Shown here: positions 16,369-25,531 of the stretch, in pieces
Layout of the letters: every line of letters begins with the position of its first letter
Numbering within the stretch: the stretch's first letter is position 1
Origin: Fidelibacterota bacterium
GTDB lineage: Bacteria; Pseudomonadota; Alphaproteobacteria; Rhodospirillales; Rhodospirillaceae
Direction: 5' to 3'
DNA: 64,000 nt
Assembly (NCBI GenBank): GCA_947476625.1
Contig: CANJRA010000001.1
Coordinates: forward strand, 186,001-250,000
Notes under the pieces: model-generated
The model's input: the letters and a program-made list of their open reading frames with translations, nothing else
Told to the model about the DNA's origin: nothing
Databases searched by the model: none
Program-made: the position numbers and the translations under genes

Positions 16369-16668
16369 GCTTGAGGCTCCGTTAAGTTGACGGGCTCCCG
16401 GCAAGGTGTAAACGGCGACTAAGGTACCGCAACCTCACCGTCGGACGGTAATCATGAGCCCATTCGGGCCCAGAGAGCAACAACAAGAAACGCCGACGAC
16501 CCATAAATTTTTTGTAGGAATGTGCGAAACTTTATGGGCGCGCAATATAAAGACTCGGCACCGACTCCTCTTGCCATCCGTCGCTCGTCATCTCATATCT
16601 GCGCCCGCCGGAGCTTTCGCAAGGCCCGGACATGAAATCAATTATCTAAATGAGAGCTGGATTTAGCC
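16369..16668. other. Divergent regulatory gap between hpf and htpG
   Basis: This 300-base gap contains no credible gene. It holds an 8-bp inverted repeat, CCCATAAA at 16500-16507 and TTTATGGG at 16531-16538, around an AT-rich 23-base centre. It also holds the sigma32-like promoter described separately. The repeat could be an operator or a hairpin; its role is unknown. Confidence 0.4.
16570..16598 (+). promoter_or_regulatory. Putative sigma32 (RpoH) promoter of htpG
   Basis: CTTGCCA at 16570-16576 matches the -35 element CTTGAAA at its first four bases. Fourteen bases later TCTCATAT at 16591-16598 matches the -10 element CCCCATnT at five or six positions. The spacing is normal for RpoH and the gene downstream is the classical heat-shock gene htpG. 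The match is by eye; the start site is not known. Confidence 0.5.
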
Positions 16669-18564
16669 ATGGCCAACACGACCGAGAAACCCAAAACAGA
16701 AACCCGTGAATTCCAGGCGGAAGTCGCCAAGCTTCTGGATCTGGTGGTGCACTCGCTTTATTCTAATCGCGAAATTTTCCTGCGCGAGTTGATCTCAAAC
16801 GCGTCCGACGCATGTGACAAGTTACGCTACGCCGCGTTAACCGACTCCAAGCTGTTGGAAGACGGCTCCAGCGAATTTGCAATTCACCTGAGCGTCGACA
16901 AGGCCGCGAAGACGCTGACCATCAGCGACAACGGCGTCGGCATGAGCCACGACGAACTGATCGCCAACCTTGGCACCATCGCCAAATCGGGAACGGCGGA
17001 GTTTCTGAAGGCGGCCGGCGACAAGGGCAAGGGCAAAGACGTCAACCTCATCGGCCAGTTTGGTGTCGGCTTCTATTCGGCCTTCATGGTCGCCGACAAA
17101 GTCGATGTGGTGTCGCGCAAAGCCAGTGAGAAACAAGGCTGGGTATGGTCGAGCGACGGCAAGGGCGCCTTCACGGTCGGCGAAGCGGAAAATGCGCCGC
17201 GCGGCGCGCACATCACCCTGCACATGAAACCGGACGCCGAAGAATTTTTGGAACCGCAGCGTCTGCGGCATGTCGTCAAAACCTATTCCGATCATATTGC
17301 GCTGCCGGTGATTCTCGAGCCGATTCCGGGCGACAAAAAAGAAGGCGCGGAAGAAGCGAAGGCCGAAACGCTCAACAGCGCGTCGGCGCTATGGATGCGC
17401 TACAACAGCGTGGTTAAGCCGGAAGAGTATTTAGAGTTCTATCATCACGTCGGACATACCTTCGACGAACCTTGGCACGCGCTGCATTTTCATGCCGAAG
17501 GCGCGATCGAATATACGGCGCTGCTTTTCATCCCAACCGAAAAGCCGTTCGATCTGTTTCATCCCGAACGCAAAGGTCACGTAAAGCTTTACGTCAACCG
17601 TGTGTTCATCTCGGACCAGCTTGAAGGCCTGATGCCGCGTTACTTGCGCTTTGTGCGCGGTGTGGTGGATTCGGCCGACCTGCCGCTGAACATCAGCCGC
17701 GAGATGCTGCAGAACAATCCGACTTTGCGCAAAATCCAGAACGGCATCACCAAGCGCATGCTGAAAGACTTGAAAGAGCGCGCCGAGAAGCCGGAAGAAT
17801 ACAATGTGTTCTGGGATAGCTTCGGTCCGGTCTTCAAGGAAGGTCTTTACGAGGATCACGAACGCCGCGACGACTTGCTGGAACTGGCGCGCTTTAAGTC
17901 CACGGCCGTCGAAGGCCTGACGAGCTTGAAGGATTACGCGAGCCGCATGAAGGATGGCCAGGAAGGCATCTATTATATTACCGGCGATAACAACGCGGCC
18001 TTGAAGGGCAGCCCGCAACTCGAAGGGTTCCTGGACAAAGGTCTCGAGGTTCTGCTGCTGACAGACCCGATCGACGAGTTTTGGGTTGCGACGGTTGGTG
18101 CTTACGGCAAGAAGCCGTTCAAGTCGGTGGCGGAATCCGGCACCGATCTCTCGGCGATGAAGGACGGCGAGAAGAAGGACGAAGCCCAATCGGAACCTGA
18201 AGAGATCAAAGGTCTGGTCGAGAAGCTGAAGGCGACGCTCGGCGAGACGGTAGCCGACGTGCGTATTTCCAGCCGTCTGACCGGCAGCCCGGTGTGTCTG
18301 GTGGCCGATACCGGCGGGATGAGCCTGCATCTCGCGCGCATGCTCCAGCAACACGACGAAAGTGCCGACAAGATCCGCAAAGTGCTGGAGATCAATCCGA
18401 ACCATACGCTGATCAAACGCCTGAACACGGTCGACAGCGCGACGCTGAACGACATCGCGCATCTGTTGCTGGATCAGGCCCGCATCGTTGAGGGTGAGAC
18501 CGTGCCCGACCCGATTGCCTTCGCCAAACGTCTGGCGGCGGTGATGGAAAAAGGTTTGCTGTAG
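16669..18564 (+). CDS. htpG: Chaperone Hsp90
   Basis: A 631-residue cytoplasmic ATP-dependent chaperone. The GHKL ATPase domain has LISNASDACDKLRY (about residue 41), DNGVGMSHDEL and GQFGVGFYSAFMVAD. The middle domain contains the catalytic-loop segment YVNRVFISDQ and PLNISREMLQNN, and the C-terminal dimerisation region ends with LLDQARIVEGE. Length matches bacterial HtpG, which lacks the charged linker and MEEVD tail of eukaryotic Hsp90. A sigma32-like promoter lies about 70 bases upstream. It is followed by lepB on the same strand. Confidence 0.97.
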   Translation: MANTTEKPKTETREFQAEVAKLLDLVVHSLYSNREIFLRELISNASDACDKLRYAALTDSKLLEDGSSEFAIHLSVDKAAKTLTISDNGVGMSHDELIANLGTIAKSGTAEFLKAAGDKGKGKDVNLIGQFGVGFYSAFMVADKVDVVSRKASEKQGWVWSSDGKGAFTVGEAENAPRGAHITLHMKPDAEEFLEPQRLRHVVKTYSDHIALPVILEPIPGDKKEGAEEAKAETLNSASALWMRYNSVVKPEEYLEFYHHVGHTFDEPWHALHFHAEGAIEYTALLFIPTEKPFDLFHPERKGHVKLYVNRVFISDQLEGLMPRYLRFVRGVVDSADLPLNISREMLQNNPTLRKIQNGITKRMLKDLKERAEKPEEYNVFWDSFGPVFKEGLYEDHERRDDLLELARFKSTAVEGLTSLKDYASRMKDGQEGIYYITGDNNAALKGSPQLEGFLDKGLEVLLLTDPIDEFWVATVGAYGKKPFKSVAESGTDLSAMKDGEKKDEAQSEPEEIKGLVEKLKATLGETVADVRISSRLTGSPVCLVADTGGMSLHLARMLQQHDESADKIRKVLEINPNHTLIKRLNTVDSATLNDIAHLLLDQARIVEGETVPDPIAFAKRLAAVMEKGLL

Positions 18565-18667
18565 GCCGTGCGCATTACAAACCGGTTATTGGCATAACGT
18601 TAGGCGACAAAGAGAATCAGCGGCGGGTATGATCTAGCTGTTGTTTCAATTAGCGCGGACGGCGTTG

Positions 18668-19441
18668 ATGGAAGATTCTGCTAAAGCAAAGCTCTCATCC
18701 CTCGCGGGTGAGGGCTTTTCGCTTGCCATCGCTTTGGTCGTGGTGCTGTTTTTGCGCACCGTGGCGGCCGAGCCATTCAATGTGCCGAGCGCATCGATGG
18801 TGCCGACACTGCTGGTGGGCGACACGCTGATCGCCGGCAAATACACCTATGGCTACAGCAAATATTCCTCGCCGCTGGATGTCGTGCCTGACCACCTGAT
18901 ACCCAATGTCAGCGGGCGGGTGCTGGAGCGCCCCGGGCAGCGCGGCGACGTTGTTGTGTTCAAGCTGCCGCATGATACGTCGATCAACTACGTCAAACGC
19001 CTGATCGGTTTGCCCGGCGACCGTATTCAGATGCGCGAGGGCCGTCTTTATATCAACGGCGAGCTGGTGCCGCGGCGCGACGACGGGACTTTTAATGTTG
19101 CGCGTTACGGCAGTGAACGGCCTGTGCAGCGGTATATCGAAACCCTGCCCGGCGGGCATGAGCACGCCATTCTTGAATTCTCCGATACAGGCACGATGGA
19201 CGACACGCCCGAATTCACGGTGCCTGCGGGGCATTATTTCATGATGGGCGATAACCGTGACGATTCGCTGGATAGCCGGGTATCGGGCAATCAGGGCGGC
19301 GTTGGTTTCGTGCCGGCGGAAAATCTGGTGGGACGCGTCGACCGCATTTTGTATTCGCGCGACGCCGGCATCAAATGGTGGCAGGTGACCGACCTGCTGC
19401 AGTCCTTCCGCGGTGAACGCTTCCTTTCGGCCGTCAACTAA
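18668..19441 (+). CDS. lepB: Signal peptidase I
   Basis: A 257-residue membrane protease that removes signal peptides. One N-terminal membrane anchor (FSLAIALVVVLFLRTVA) is followed by FNVPSASMVPTLLVGD with the catalytic serine, then YVKRLIGLPGDRIQ with the general-base lysine, and later MGDNRDDSLDSR. I chose the ATG at 18668; a TTG at 18641 would add nine residues and has no better ribosome site. The gene ends just before a strong bidirectional terminator shared with acnA. Confidence 0.95.
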   Translation: MEDSAKAKLSSLAGEGFSLAIALVVVLFLRTVAAEPFNVPSASMVPTLLVGDTLIAGKYTYGYSKYSSPLDVVPDHLIPNVSGRVLERPGQRGDVVVFKLPHDTSINYVKRLIGLPGDRIQMREGRLYINGELVPRRDDGTFNVARYGSERPVQRYIETLPGGHEHAILEFSDTGTMDDTPEFTVPAGHYFMMGDNRDDSLDSRVSGNQGGVGFVPAENLVGRVDRILYSRDAGIKWWQVTDLLQSFRGERFLSAVN

Positions 19442-19455
19442 TCATACAGCGCAAA

Positions 19456-19491
19456 AAAAGCCCCGCACCGGGTGACCGGTGCGGGGCTTTT
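19456..19491. terminator. Bidirectional terminator between lepB and acnA
   Basis: AAAAGCCCCGCACCGG, loop GTGA, CCGGTGCGGGGCTTTT form a perfect 16-bp stem between two convergent genes, with A runs on one side and T runs on the other. It should terminate lepB on the plus strand and acnA on the minus strand. Confidence 0.92.
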
Positions 19492-19506
19492 GGTATCGCG
19501 CGGGTG

Positions 19507-22194
19507 TTAGGCCGCGAGGCTGCGCAGCACGTAGTGCAAGACGCCGCCGTTTTTGTAGTAGTCGAGCTCGCCCGAGTTATCGATACGGCACTGAACGGTA
19601 ATTGTTTCAGACTTGCCGTTGGCGCGGTTGATGACGACGTCGACATCGCCCAGCGGCTTCAAGGTGGTGAGGTTCTTGATGTCGAAGGTTTCGGTGCCGT
19701 CGAGGTTCAAGGTCTTGCGGGTCTGATCGCCCTTGAACTGCAGCGGGAGTACGCCCATGCCGACGAGGTTGGAGCGGTGAATACGCTCGAAGCTTTCCAC
19801 CAGCACGGCTTTGACGCCGAGCAGGTTTGTACCCTTCGCGGCCCAGTCGCGCGAGGAGCCGGTGCCGTATTCCTTACCGGCGACGACGACAAGCGCGGTG
19901 CCGTCCTTCTGGTACTTTATGGCGGCGTCATAGATCGGCATGACTTCGCCGGACGGATAATGCTTGGTGATGCCGCCTTCGACACCCGGCACCATTTCGT
20001 TCTTGATGCGGATGTTGGCGAAGGTACCGCGCATCATGACTTCATGGTGGCCACGGCGCGCGCCGTAGGAGTTGAAGTCTTTCTGTGCGACGCCGTGTTC
20101 GAGGAGGTACTTGCCGGCGGGGCTGTCCTTCTTGATGGAGCCCGCGGGCGAGATGTGATCGGTGGTGACAGAATCGCCCAGGATCGCCATCAAGCGCGCG
20201 CCGACGATATCGGTGACGCCCTTCGGCTTCGCGGTCATGCCGACGAAATACGGCGGGTTAGCGACGTAGGTCGACTTGGCGTCCCAGCTATAGGTTTCAG
20301 ACTTGTCGGCCTTCACGGCCTGCCAAGGTGCGGGGCCTTTGAACACATCGGAGTAGCGCGTGGAGAACATTTCCTTGGTGAGGAACTTCTCGATGAAATC
20401 GGCGACTTCTTTCGTCGTCGGCCACACGTCTTTCAGATAGACGGGCTTGCCGTCTTTGCCGATGCCGAGCGGCTCGGTCGTAATGTCTTTGCGCATGGTG
20501 CCGAGCAGCGCGTAGGCGACAACCAGCGGCGGTGAAGCCAGGTAGTTGGCTTTGATGTGCGGGCTGATGCGGCCTTCGAAGTTGCGGTTGCCGGAGAGTA
20601 CGGCGGTCACGACCAGATCGCCGCCTTCGACGGATTTAATAATGTTGTCGTCGAGCGGGCCGGAGTTGCCGATACAGGTGGTGCAGCCGTAGCCGACCGT
20701 GTTGAAGCCCATGGCATCGAGATCGGCGGTAAGACCAGCTTCATCGAGATAATCGGTGACGACTTGGCTGCCGGGGGCGAGCGAGGTTTTCACCCACGGC
20801 TTGCGGGTAAGACCCAGTGCGCGGGCTTTGCGCGCTACCAGACCGGCGGCGAACAGCACCGACGGATTGGAGGTGTTGGTGCACGAGGTGATCGCGGCGA
20901 TGGCGACGTCGCCATCTTCCAATTGAGTCTTGGCGTTCGGGCCGGTGAGGCCTTCGACCGGCGAAGACGCCGGTGCGGCGTGCGCGAAGGTGTCGGTCAA
21001 AGCCTTATTGAATTCTACCATGGCGGCGGACAACGCAACGCGGTCTTGCGGGCGCTTCGGACCGGCGAGCGACGGCTCAACCGTGGTGAGATCGAGCGAG
21101 AGCGTATCGGTGAACACCGGATCGGGCGTCGTATCATCGCGCCACATGCCTTGCGCTTTGGCATAGGCTTCGACGAGGGCAACGCGCTCGGGGTTACGGC
21201 CGGTGAAGGTGAGATAGCGGATGACTTCCTTGTCGATCGGGAAGAAGCCGCAGGTGGCACCGTATTCAGGCGCCATGTTGGCGATGGTCGCACGGTCGGT
21301 GAGCGAGAGATCGCTAATGCCGGGGCCGTAGAACTCGACGAATTTATTGACCACGCCTTTTTTGCGCAGCATTTGCGTGACGGTGAGCACGAGATCGGTG
21401 GCGGTCATGCCTTCCTTGAGCTTGCCGGTGAGCTTGAAACCGACAACTTCAGGAATCAACATCGGCGTCGGCTGGCCAAGCATGGCGGCTTCGGCTTCAA
21501 TGCCGCCCACGCCCCAACCCAACACCGCGAGGCCGTTGACCATGGTGGTGTGAGAGTCGGTGCCGACGAGGGTGTCGGGATACGCGAGCGTCTTGCCGTT
21601 CTCTTCGCCGGTCCAAACAACTTGCGCGAGGTATTCGACGTTGACTTGATGGCAGATGCCGGTGCCGGGCGGCACGACACGGAAATTGTTGAAGCCCATC
21701 TGGCCCCAACGCAGGAATTTGTAGCGCTCGCCGTTACGCTCGAACTCGAGGTCGATGTTCTGCTGCAGCGACGTGGTGCTGGCGTAAGCATCGACCATCA
21801 CCGAGTGATCGATGACGAGATCGACAGGCGAGAGCGGGTTGATTTTCTGCGGATCGCCGCCGAGGGCTTTGATGGCTTCGCGCATGGCGGCGAGATCGAC
21901 CACGGCGGGCACGCCGGTGAAATCCTGCATCAACACACGCGCCGGGCGGTAGGCGATTTCGGCGTCCGACTTTTTGTTCTTGAGCCAGGCGGCCAGCGCC
22001 TTGACGTCATCGACCGTCACGATGCGGCCGTCTTCGAAGCGAATCAGATTTTCCAGCAGCACTTTCAGCGAGAACGGCAGGAGCGAAATGTCGCCCAATG
22101 TCTCGGCCGCCGCGGGGAGGCTGAAGTAGTCGTAGCTTTTGCTACCGACGGTGAGGGTACGGCGGGCCTTCAGGGTGTCATGACCGCTGAGCAT
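19507..22194 (-). CDS. acnA: Aconitate hydratase A
   Basis: An 895-residue 4Fe-4S enzyme of the TCA cycle, interconverting citrate and isocitrate. Cluster cysteines are in [11 protein letters not shown] and [26 protein letters not shown] and [15 protein letters not shown] are further family markers, and the mobile C-terminal domain is complete. The frame stays open 300 bases upstream, but the ATG at 22194, with AGGA nine bases upstream and the usual [14 protein letters not shown] start, is the real one. Family members can act as RNA-binding regulators when the cluster is lost. It is divergent from ccmA. Confidence 0.96.
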   Translation of the reverse strand: MLSGHDTLKARRTLTVGSKSYDYFSLPAAAETLGDISLLPFSLKVLLENLIRFEDGRIVTVDDVKALAAWLKNKKSDAEIAYRPARVLMQDFTGVPAVVDLAAMREAIKALGGDPQKINPLSPVDLVIDHSVMVDAYASTTSLQQNIDLEFERNGERYKFLRWGQMGFNNFRVVPPGTGICHQVNVEYLAQVVWTGEENGKTLAYPDTLVGTDSHTTMVNGLAVLGWGVGGIEAEAAMLGQPTPMLIPEVVGFKLTGKLKEGMTATDLVLTVTQMLRKKGVVNKFVEFYGPGISDLSLTDRATIANMAPEYGATCGFFPIDKEVIRYLTFTGRNPERVALVEAYAKAQGMWRDDTTPDPVFTDTLSLDLTTVEPSLAGPKRPQDRVALSAAMVEFNKALTDTFAHAAPASSPVEGLTGPNAKTQLEDGDVAIAAITSCTNTSNPSVLFAAGLVARKARALGLTRKPWVKTSLAPGSQVVTDYLDEAGLTADLDAMGFNTVGYGCTTCIGNSGPLDDNIIKSVEGGDLVVTAVLSGNRNFEGRISPHIKANYLASPPLVVAYALLGTMRKDITTEPLGIGKDGKPVYLKDVWPTTKEVADFIEKFLTKEMFSTRYSDVFKGPAPWQAVKADKSETYSWDAKSTYVANPPYFVGMTAKPKGVTDIVGARLMAILGDSVTTDHISPAGSIKKDSPAGKYLLEHGVAQKDFNSYGARRGHHEVMMRGTFANIRIKNEMVPGVEGGITKHYPSGEVMPIYDAAIKYQKDGTALVVVAGKEYGTGSSRDWAAKGTNLLGVKAVLVESFERIHRSNLVGMGVLPLQFKGDQTRKTLNLDGTETFDIKNLTTLKPLGDVDVVINRANGKSETITVQCRIDNSGELDYYKNGGVLHYVLRSLAA

Positions 22195-22556
22195 GAAAGT
22201 TCCTTCGCGACTGGGCGTTACAAAAATGGCGTCGGGTCCGGACGGAAAGAGGGCTTTGCGAGATGCCAGAAAATGAGCTCCACGCATACGTGGACATCTG
22301 GCTTGCGCGATACGCCCCCTACCGCGATCGGTGTATGTCCGGCTTAGGGGCAGAATCAGCCACATTCGGGCGACAAAGTCCAGGGTCGTCTCGGCGACTC
22401 GGCGCGCCCAACCCCTTGTGTCATTTAGCGATTTAGCCGTTGTGCAAAGCACAATAAACCGGTGGGACCGCCCTGCCCGAAATGCCCTGCACACCGGGCA
22501 AAAATCTCAAAGAAATCAACAGTACCACTTGGATTTTGCTCTGCTATGGTCCGCCC
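22195..22556. promoter_or_regulatory. Divergent gap between acnA and ccmA with a nested inverted repeat
   Basis: No credible gene in 362 bases. GCCAGA (22265-22270) pairs with TCTGGC (22297-22302), and inside it CCACG (22280-22284) pairs with CGTGG (22289-22293) around a CATA loop. The element lies about 70 bases upstream of the acnA start, within its probable leader or promoter. It could be an operator or a leader hairpin; no known riboswitch or iron box is recognised. The ccmA promoter should lie at its right end. Confidence 0.4.
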
Positions 22557-23216
22557 ATGGTTGGGGAAAATTTCACCGCACAGGAATTCTCGGGCTCGGG
22601 CCTTGCCTGCCGCCGGGGCGGACGCCTGGTCTTCGAGGGACTGCAATTTGCGGTGCCCCGGGGCGGCGCTTTGGTGCTGCGCGGCGCTAACGGCAGCGGC
22701 AAGACCACTTTGCTGCGCCTGATGGCGGGTCTCACCCCCGCCGCCGCCGGACAACTGGCTTGGAACGGCGCGCCGGTTGAAGACGCCGAGCAGCATGCCG
22801 CCAGCTTGCGTTTCATCAGCCATTTGGATGCGATCAAGCCGGCTTTGACGGTGACGGAGAATTTGAATTTTTGGGCGGCGTTGTGGGGCGGCGGACAAAT
22901 TCCCCACGCACTGCAGATGTTGGGCCTTGGGCATTTGGCAGCATACCCCGCGCGTTTACTGTCGGCCGGACAGCGGCATCGTCTGGCGCTGGCGCGTCTT
23001 TTGGTAGCGCCTGCGCCGCTCTGGCTGCTGGATGAACCGGGTAATGCGCTGGACGACAGTTCGCTCGCGGCGCTGACGCAAGCCATCGCCGATCACCGCG
23101 CGCGCGGCGGGATGGTGATTGTCGCGAGCCACGGCGCGGCCTTCGTCAGTGATGGAAACACGCTAGATTTGGGCACTTTCGCACCAACCAACACCGCGCA
23201 CTGGAGCGACACATGA
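22557..23216 (+). CDS. ccmA: Haem exporter ATP-binding protein CcmA
   Basis: A 219-residue ABC ATPase, first gene of a complete cytochrome c maturation (system I) operon. Walker A is LRGANGSGKTTLLR, the signature region LLSAGQRHRLALARLL replaces the common LSGGQ, and Walker B is WLLDEPGNALD; LTVTENLNFWAALWGG is typical of CcmA. With CcmB, CcmC and CcmD it releases holo-CcmE. The ATG at 22557 was chosen over an upstream in-frame ATG at 22482 by family length. It overlaps ccmB by 4 bases. Confidence 0.93.
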   Translation: MVGENFTAQEFSGSGLACRRGGRLVFEGLQFAVPRGGALVLRGANGSGKTTLLRLMAGLTPAAAGQLAWNGAPVEDAEQHAASLRFISHLDAIKPALTVTENLNFWAALWGGGQIPHALQMLGLGHLAAYPARLLSAGQRHRLALARLLVAPAPLWLLDEPGNALDDSSLAALTQAIADHRARGGMVIVASHGAAFVSDGNTLDLGTFAPTNTAHWSDT

Positions 23217-23878
23217 GCGTGTTCACAACGGTGCTGGCGCGTGATTTACGTTTGGCTATACGCCAAAGCGCCGACAGTCTGACGGTAGTGGCGTTCTTCG
23301 CCATTGCCACGGTGCTGTTTCCTTTCGGCGTCGGACCGGAAGCCAACATCCTCGCGCGTATTGCCGGCGGTGTGCTGTGGGTCACGGCCTTGTTGGCGGC
23401 GTTGCTGTCATTAGACCGATTATTCGCCGTGGACTTCGAGGACGGCACGCTCGATCAGCTGGTTTTAAGCGGTGTGTCGTTGCCGATGGTGGTGCTGGCC
23501 AAGGTGAGCGCCCATTGGCTGACGACGGGCGTACCTTTAATTGTGATATCGCCGGTTCTGGCCCTGACACTGCACCTGCCGATGGAAGGGTACCTGCCGC
23601 TGTTGCTGGCATTATTGGTAGGAACGCCGACCGTAAGCTTGATCGGTGCGGTGGGGGCCGCGCTGGTACTGGGCACGCGCCGCGGCGGGGTGCTGCTGTC
23701 GTTTCTTGTCTTGCCGCTTTATATTCCTATCTTGATTTTCGGGACTGCCGCGGTGGAGGCCGCGACGACCGGCATGGGCTTCACGCCCATGCTTTCGGTG
23801 CTGGGAGGACTGATGATTTTGGCGCTGACGTTGAGCGCCTGGGCGACCGCAGCCGCGATTCGTCAGGCGGTAGAATAG
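23213..23878 (+). CDS. ccmB: Haem exporter permease CcmB
   Basis: A 221-residue inner-membrane protein with six hydrophobic segments. It begins FTTVLARDLRLAIRQSAD and carries FAVDFEDGTLDQLVLS in the first cytoplasmic region, as in other CcmB proteins. It forms the membrane part of the CcmAB ABC unit that uses ATP to release haem-loaded CcmE. Start overlaps the ccmA stop (ATGA), so translation is coupled. A 182-base gap to ccmC follows, unusual in an otherwise tightly packed operon. Confidence 0.93.
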   Translation: MSVFTTVLARDLRLAIRQSADSLTVVAFFAIATVLFPFGVGPEANILARIAGGVLWVTALLAALLSLDRLFAVDFEDGTLDQLVLSGVSLPMVVLAKVSAHWLTTGVPLIVISPVLALTLHLPMEGYLPLLLALLVGTPTVSLIGAVGAALVLGTRRGGVLLSFLVLPLYIPILIFGTAAVEAATTGMGFTPMLSVLGGLMILALTLSAWATAAAIRQAVE

Positions 23879-23918
23879 GGTTTCTATCCAAGGCATTAGC
23901 CGTAACTTGGGGAGAAAA

Positions 23919-24047
23919 ATGACGCCGCTGCAGCAATGTTACAAACTGGTACACTTTGCTTGTCATGAATCGTCTTCGCAGCGCCTATATGTAATGTGTG
24001 GGACGGCAGATGTGTTTCCTGTAGCCGCGCTATGGTTCGCGCGCTAA
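23919..24047 (+). CDS. Possible 42-residue small protein between ccmB and ccmC
   Basis: An ATG at 23919 is preceded by GGGGAG with four-base spacing, a strong ribosome site, and opens a frame to TAA at 24047. The product (MTPLQQCYKLVHFACHESSS..., ending LWFAR) has three cysteines, and I see no family match. The ribosome site makes translation plausible, but codon use is not clearly that of the neighbours and chance cannot be excluded. If real, it would be a small protein co-expressed with cytochrome c maturation, or a leader peptide controlling ccmC. Confidence 0.3.
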   Translation: MTPLQQCYKLVHFACHESSSQRLYVMCGTADVFPVAALWFAR

Positions 24048-24096
24048 ACCATCGGCAGCATTGAGAAAAGACCTAGGAAAAAGCGTGGGAGCGAGC

Positions 24097-24861
24097 GTGG
24101 GACAAGGTTGGAATTTCGACGTGCATCGGTTCGCCAACCCGACGCAATTCATGCGCATCGCCAATGCCATCTTTCCATGGGCGGCGGGCTTAAGTGCTTT
24201 GCTGTTTGTCGTCGGCTTGCCGATCGCGCTGGTGACGTCGCCCGCCGACTATCAGCAAGGCGAGACGGTCCGGATTTTTTACCTGCACGCCCCGGCGGCT
24301 TACATGTGCATGATGGTCTACGGCATCATGGCCGTGGGCAGCGCAGCCTACCTTATATGGCGCCATCCCATGGCCAATCTGGTGGCGCGCGCGTCGGCGC
24401 CCTTGGGCGCGATCTTCACCGCGCTGTGCCTGATCTGCGGCATGCTGTGGGGTCAACCGATGTGGGGCACGTTCTGGGTCTGGGACGCGCGCCTGACATC
24501 GACGCTGATTCTGTTTTTCCTTTATCTTGGCTACATCGCCTTGGGCGATGCCTTTGAAGATCCCGAGCGCGGCGACAAAGCCGCCGCCATCCTCGCATTG
24601 GTCGGCTCAGTGAACCTTCCGATTATCAAATTCTCGGTCGATTGGTGGAACACGCTGCATCAGCCGTCGATCATGTCCAAAAAAGGGTTCTCGGTAGACG
24701 CAGGCATGCTGTTGCCGCTGTTCCTGATGCTGGGCGCATTCATCACGTTTTATATCGCGGTGCTGATTTTGCGTCTGCGCAGCGAACTGCTAGCGGCGAA
24801 AATCCGCAACGCGCGCCTGAGTCAGGTGGCCGTGAACCACGCGCCGCAGGCAGCCGAGTAA
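24097..24861 (+). CDS. ccmC: Haem-handling membrane protein CcmC
   Basis: A 254-residue protein with six membrane segments that loads haem onto CcmE. The tryptophan-rich WD domain WGQPMWGTFWVWDARLTS (about residues 125-142) is diagnostic, and periplasmic histidines occur in FYLHAPAAYM and WWNTLHQPS. The start is ambiguous. The frame opens with TTG at 24061; GTG at 24097 has GGGAG five bases upstream and is my choice; GTG at 24121 would give a start MHRFANP. The stop is followed at once by ccmD. Confidence 0.92.
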   Translation: MGQGWNFDVHRFANPTQFMRIANAIFPWAAGLSALLFVVGLPIALVTSPADYQQGETVRIFYLHAPAAYMCMMVYGIMAVGSAAYLIWRHPMANLVARASAPLGAIFTALCLICGMLWGQPMWGTFWVWDARLTSTLILFFLYLGYIALGDAFEDPERGDKAAAILALVGSVNLPIIKFSVDWWNTLHQPSIMSKKGFSVDAGMLLPLFLMLGAFITFYIAVLILRLRSELLAAKIRNARLSQVAVNHAPQAAE

Positions 24862-24863
24862 CG

Positions 24864-25046
24864 ATGATGGAAAAACTGCTGACATTCCTCGACATGGGCG
24901 GGTATGCGCTTTGGGTGTGGCCTGCTTACAGCCTGACCGTTGCGAGCCTCGTGGGCATTCTGGTTTTGACCGTGCGCGGATTGAAGGCGCGCGAGCGCGA
25001 ATTCGAAATACTGAAAGCGCAACGCCGAGGTGGTGAAGCATCATGA
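24864..25046 (+). CDS. ccmD: Haem exporter small subunit CcmD
   Basis: A 60-residue protein with a single membrane helix (WPAYSLTVASLVGILVLTV) preceded by FLDMGGYALWVWPAY and followed by a basic, charged tail. This is the classical CcmD layout; it is needed to release holo-CcmE from the CcmABC complex. It begins two bases after the ccmC stop and overlaps ccmE by 4 bases. Confidence 0.9.
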   Translation: MMEKLLTFLDMGGYALWVWPAYSLTVASLVGILVLTVRGLKAREREFEILKAQRRGGEAS

Positions 25047-25513
25047 CCCGCAAACGCCGCAGACTCTATTTTGTGCTTCTCGGATTGTTGGGCCTTGGCG
25101 CCGGCACGGCGCTGATGCTGACGGCTTTTCAAGACAATATCGTCTTCTTCTTCAGCCCGAGCGAAGTTGCCGCGCGCCACATTGCGCCGCAGCAGCGCTT
25201 TCGTGTGGGCGGACTTGTTGAAACCGGCAGCGTCGTGAAAAATGGCGAGAACGTCAGCTTCGCCGTTACCGACATGTCGGCGACGTTGAAAGTACAATAC
25301 CAAGGACTGCTGCCGGACTTGTTCCGCGAAGGCCAGGGTATTGTCGCTGAAGGCCGCATGGGACCCGACGGAATCTTCGTCGCTCATGAAGTGCTGGCCA
25401 AACACGATGAAAATTACATGCCGCGCGAAGTTGCCGATGCCTTGAAAAAAAGCGGGCGGTGGCAGGAAGGCGAAGGCAAATCTACGCCACATCCCACAAC
25501 GGCGACTGAATAA
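25043..25513 (+). CDS. ccmE: Periplasmic haem chaperone CcmE
   Basis: A 156-residue protein with an N-terminal membrane anchor (YFVLLGLLGLGAGTALMLTA) and an OB-fold that carries haem covalently on a histidine. The attachment motif LAKHDENYMP, at about residue 120, has the family HxxxY spacing. FRVGGLVETGSV opens the barrel. It receives haem from CcmC and delivers it to CcmF/CcmH. Its start overlaps the ccmD stop. Confidence 0.95.
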   Translation: MTRKRRRLYFVLLGLLGLGAGTALMLTAFQDNIVFFFSPSEVAARHIAPQQRFRVGGLVETGSVVKNGENVSFAVTDMSATLKVQYQGLLPDLFREGQGIVAEGRMGPDGIFVAHEVLAKHDENYMPREVADALKKSGRWQEGEGKSTPHPTTATE

Positions 25514-25531
25514 CCCCGAACGGATTTTAAA

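Noticed and set aside
17431-18462. 343-residue minus-strand frame inside htpG
   Set aside because: Shadow of the Hsp90 gene, no ribosome site and no domain.
20557-22347. 596-residue plus-strand frame opposite acnA
   Set aside because: Antisense shadow of aconitase with no recognisable domain.
22331-22690. Additional plus-strand gene before ccmA
   Set aside because: Overlaps the ccmA start in another frame and lacks protein-like features.
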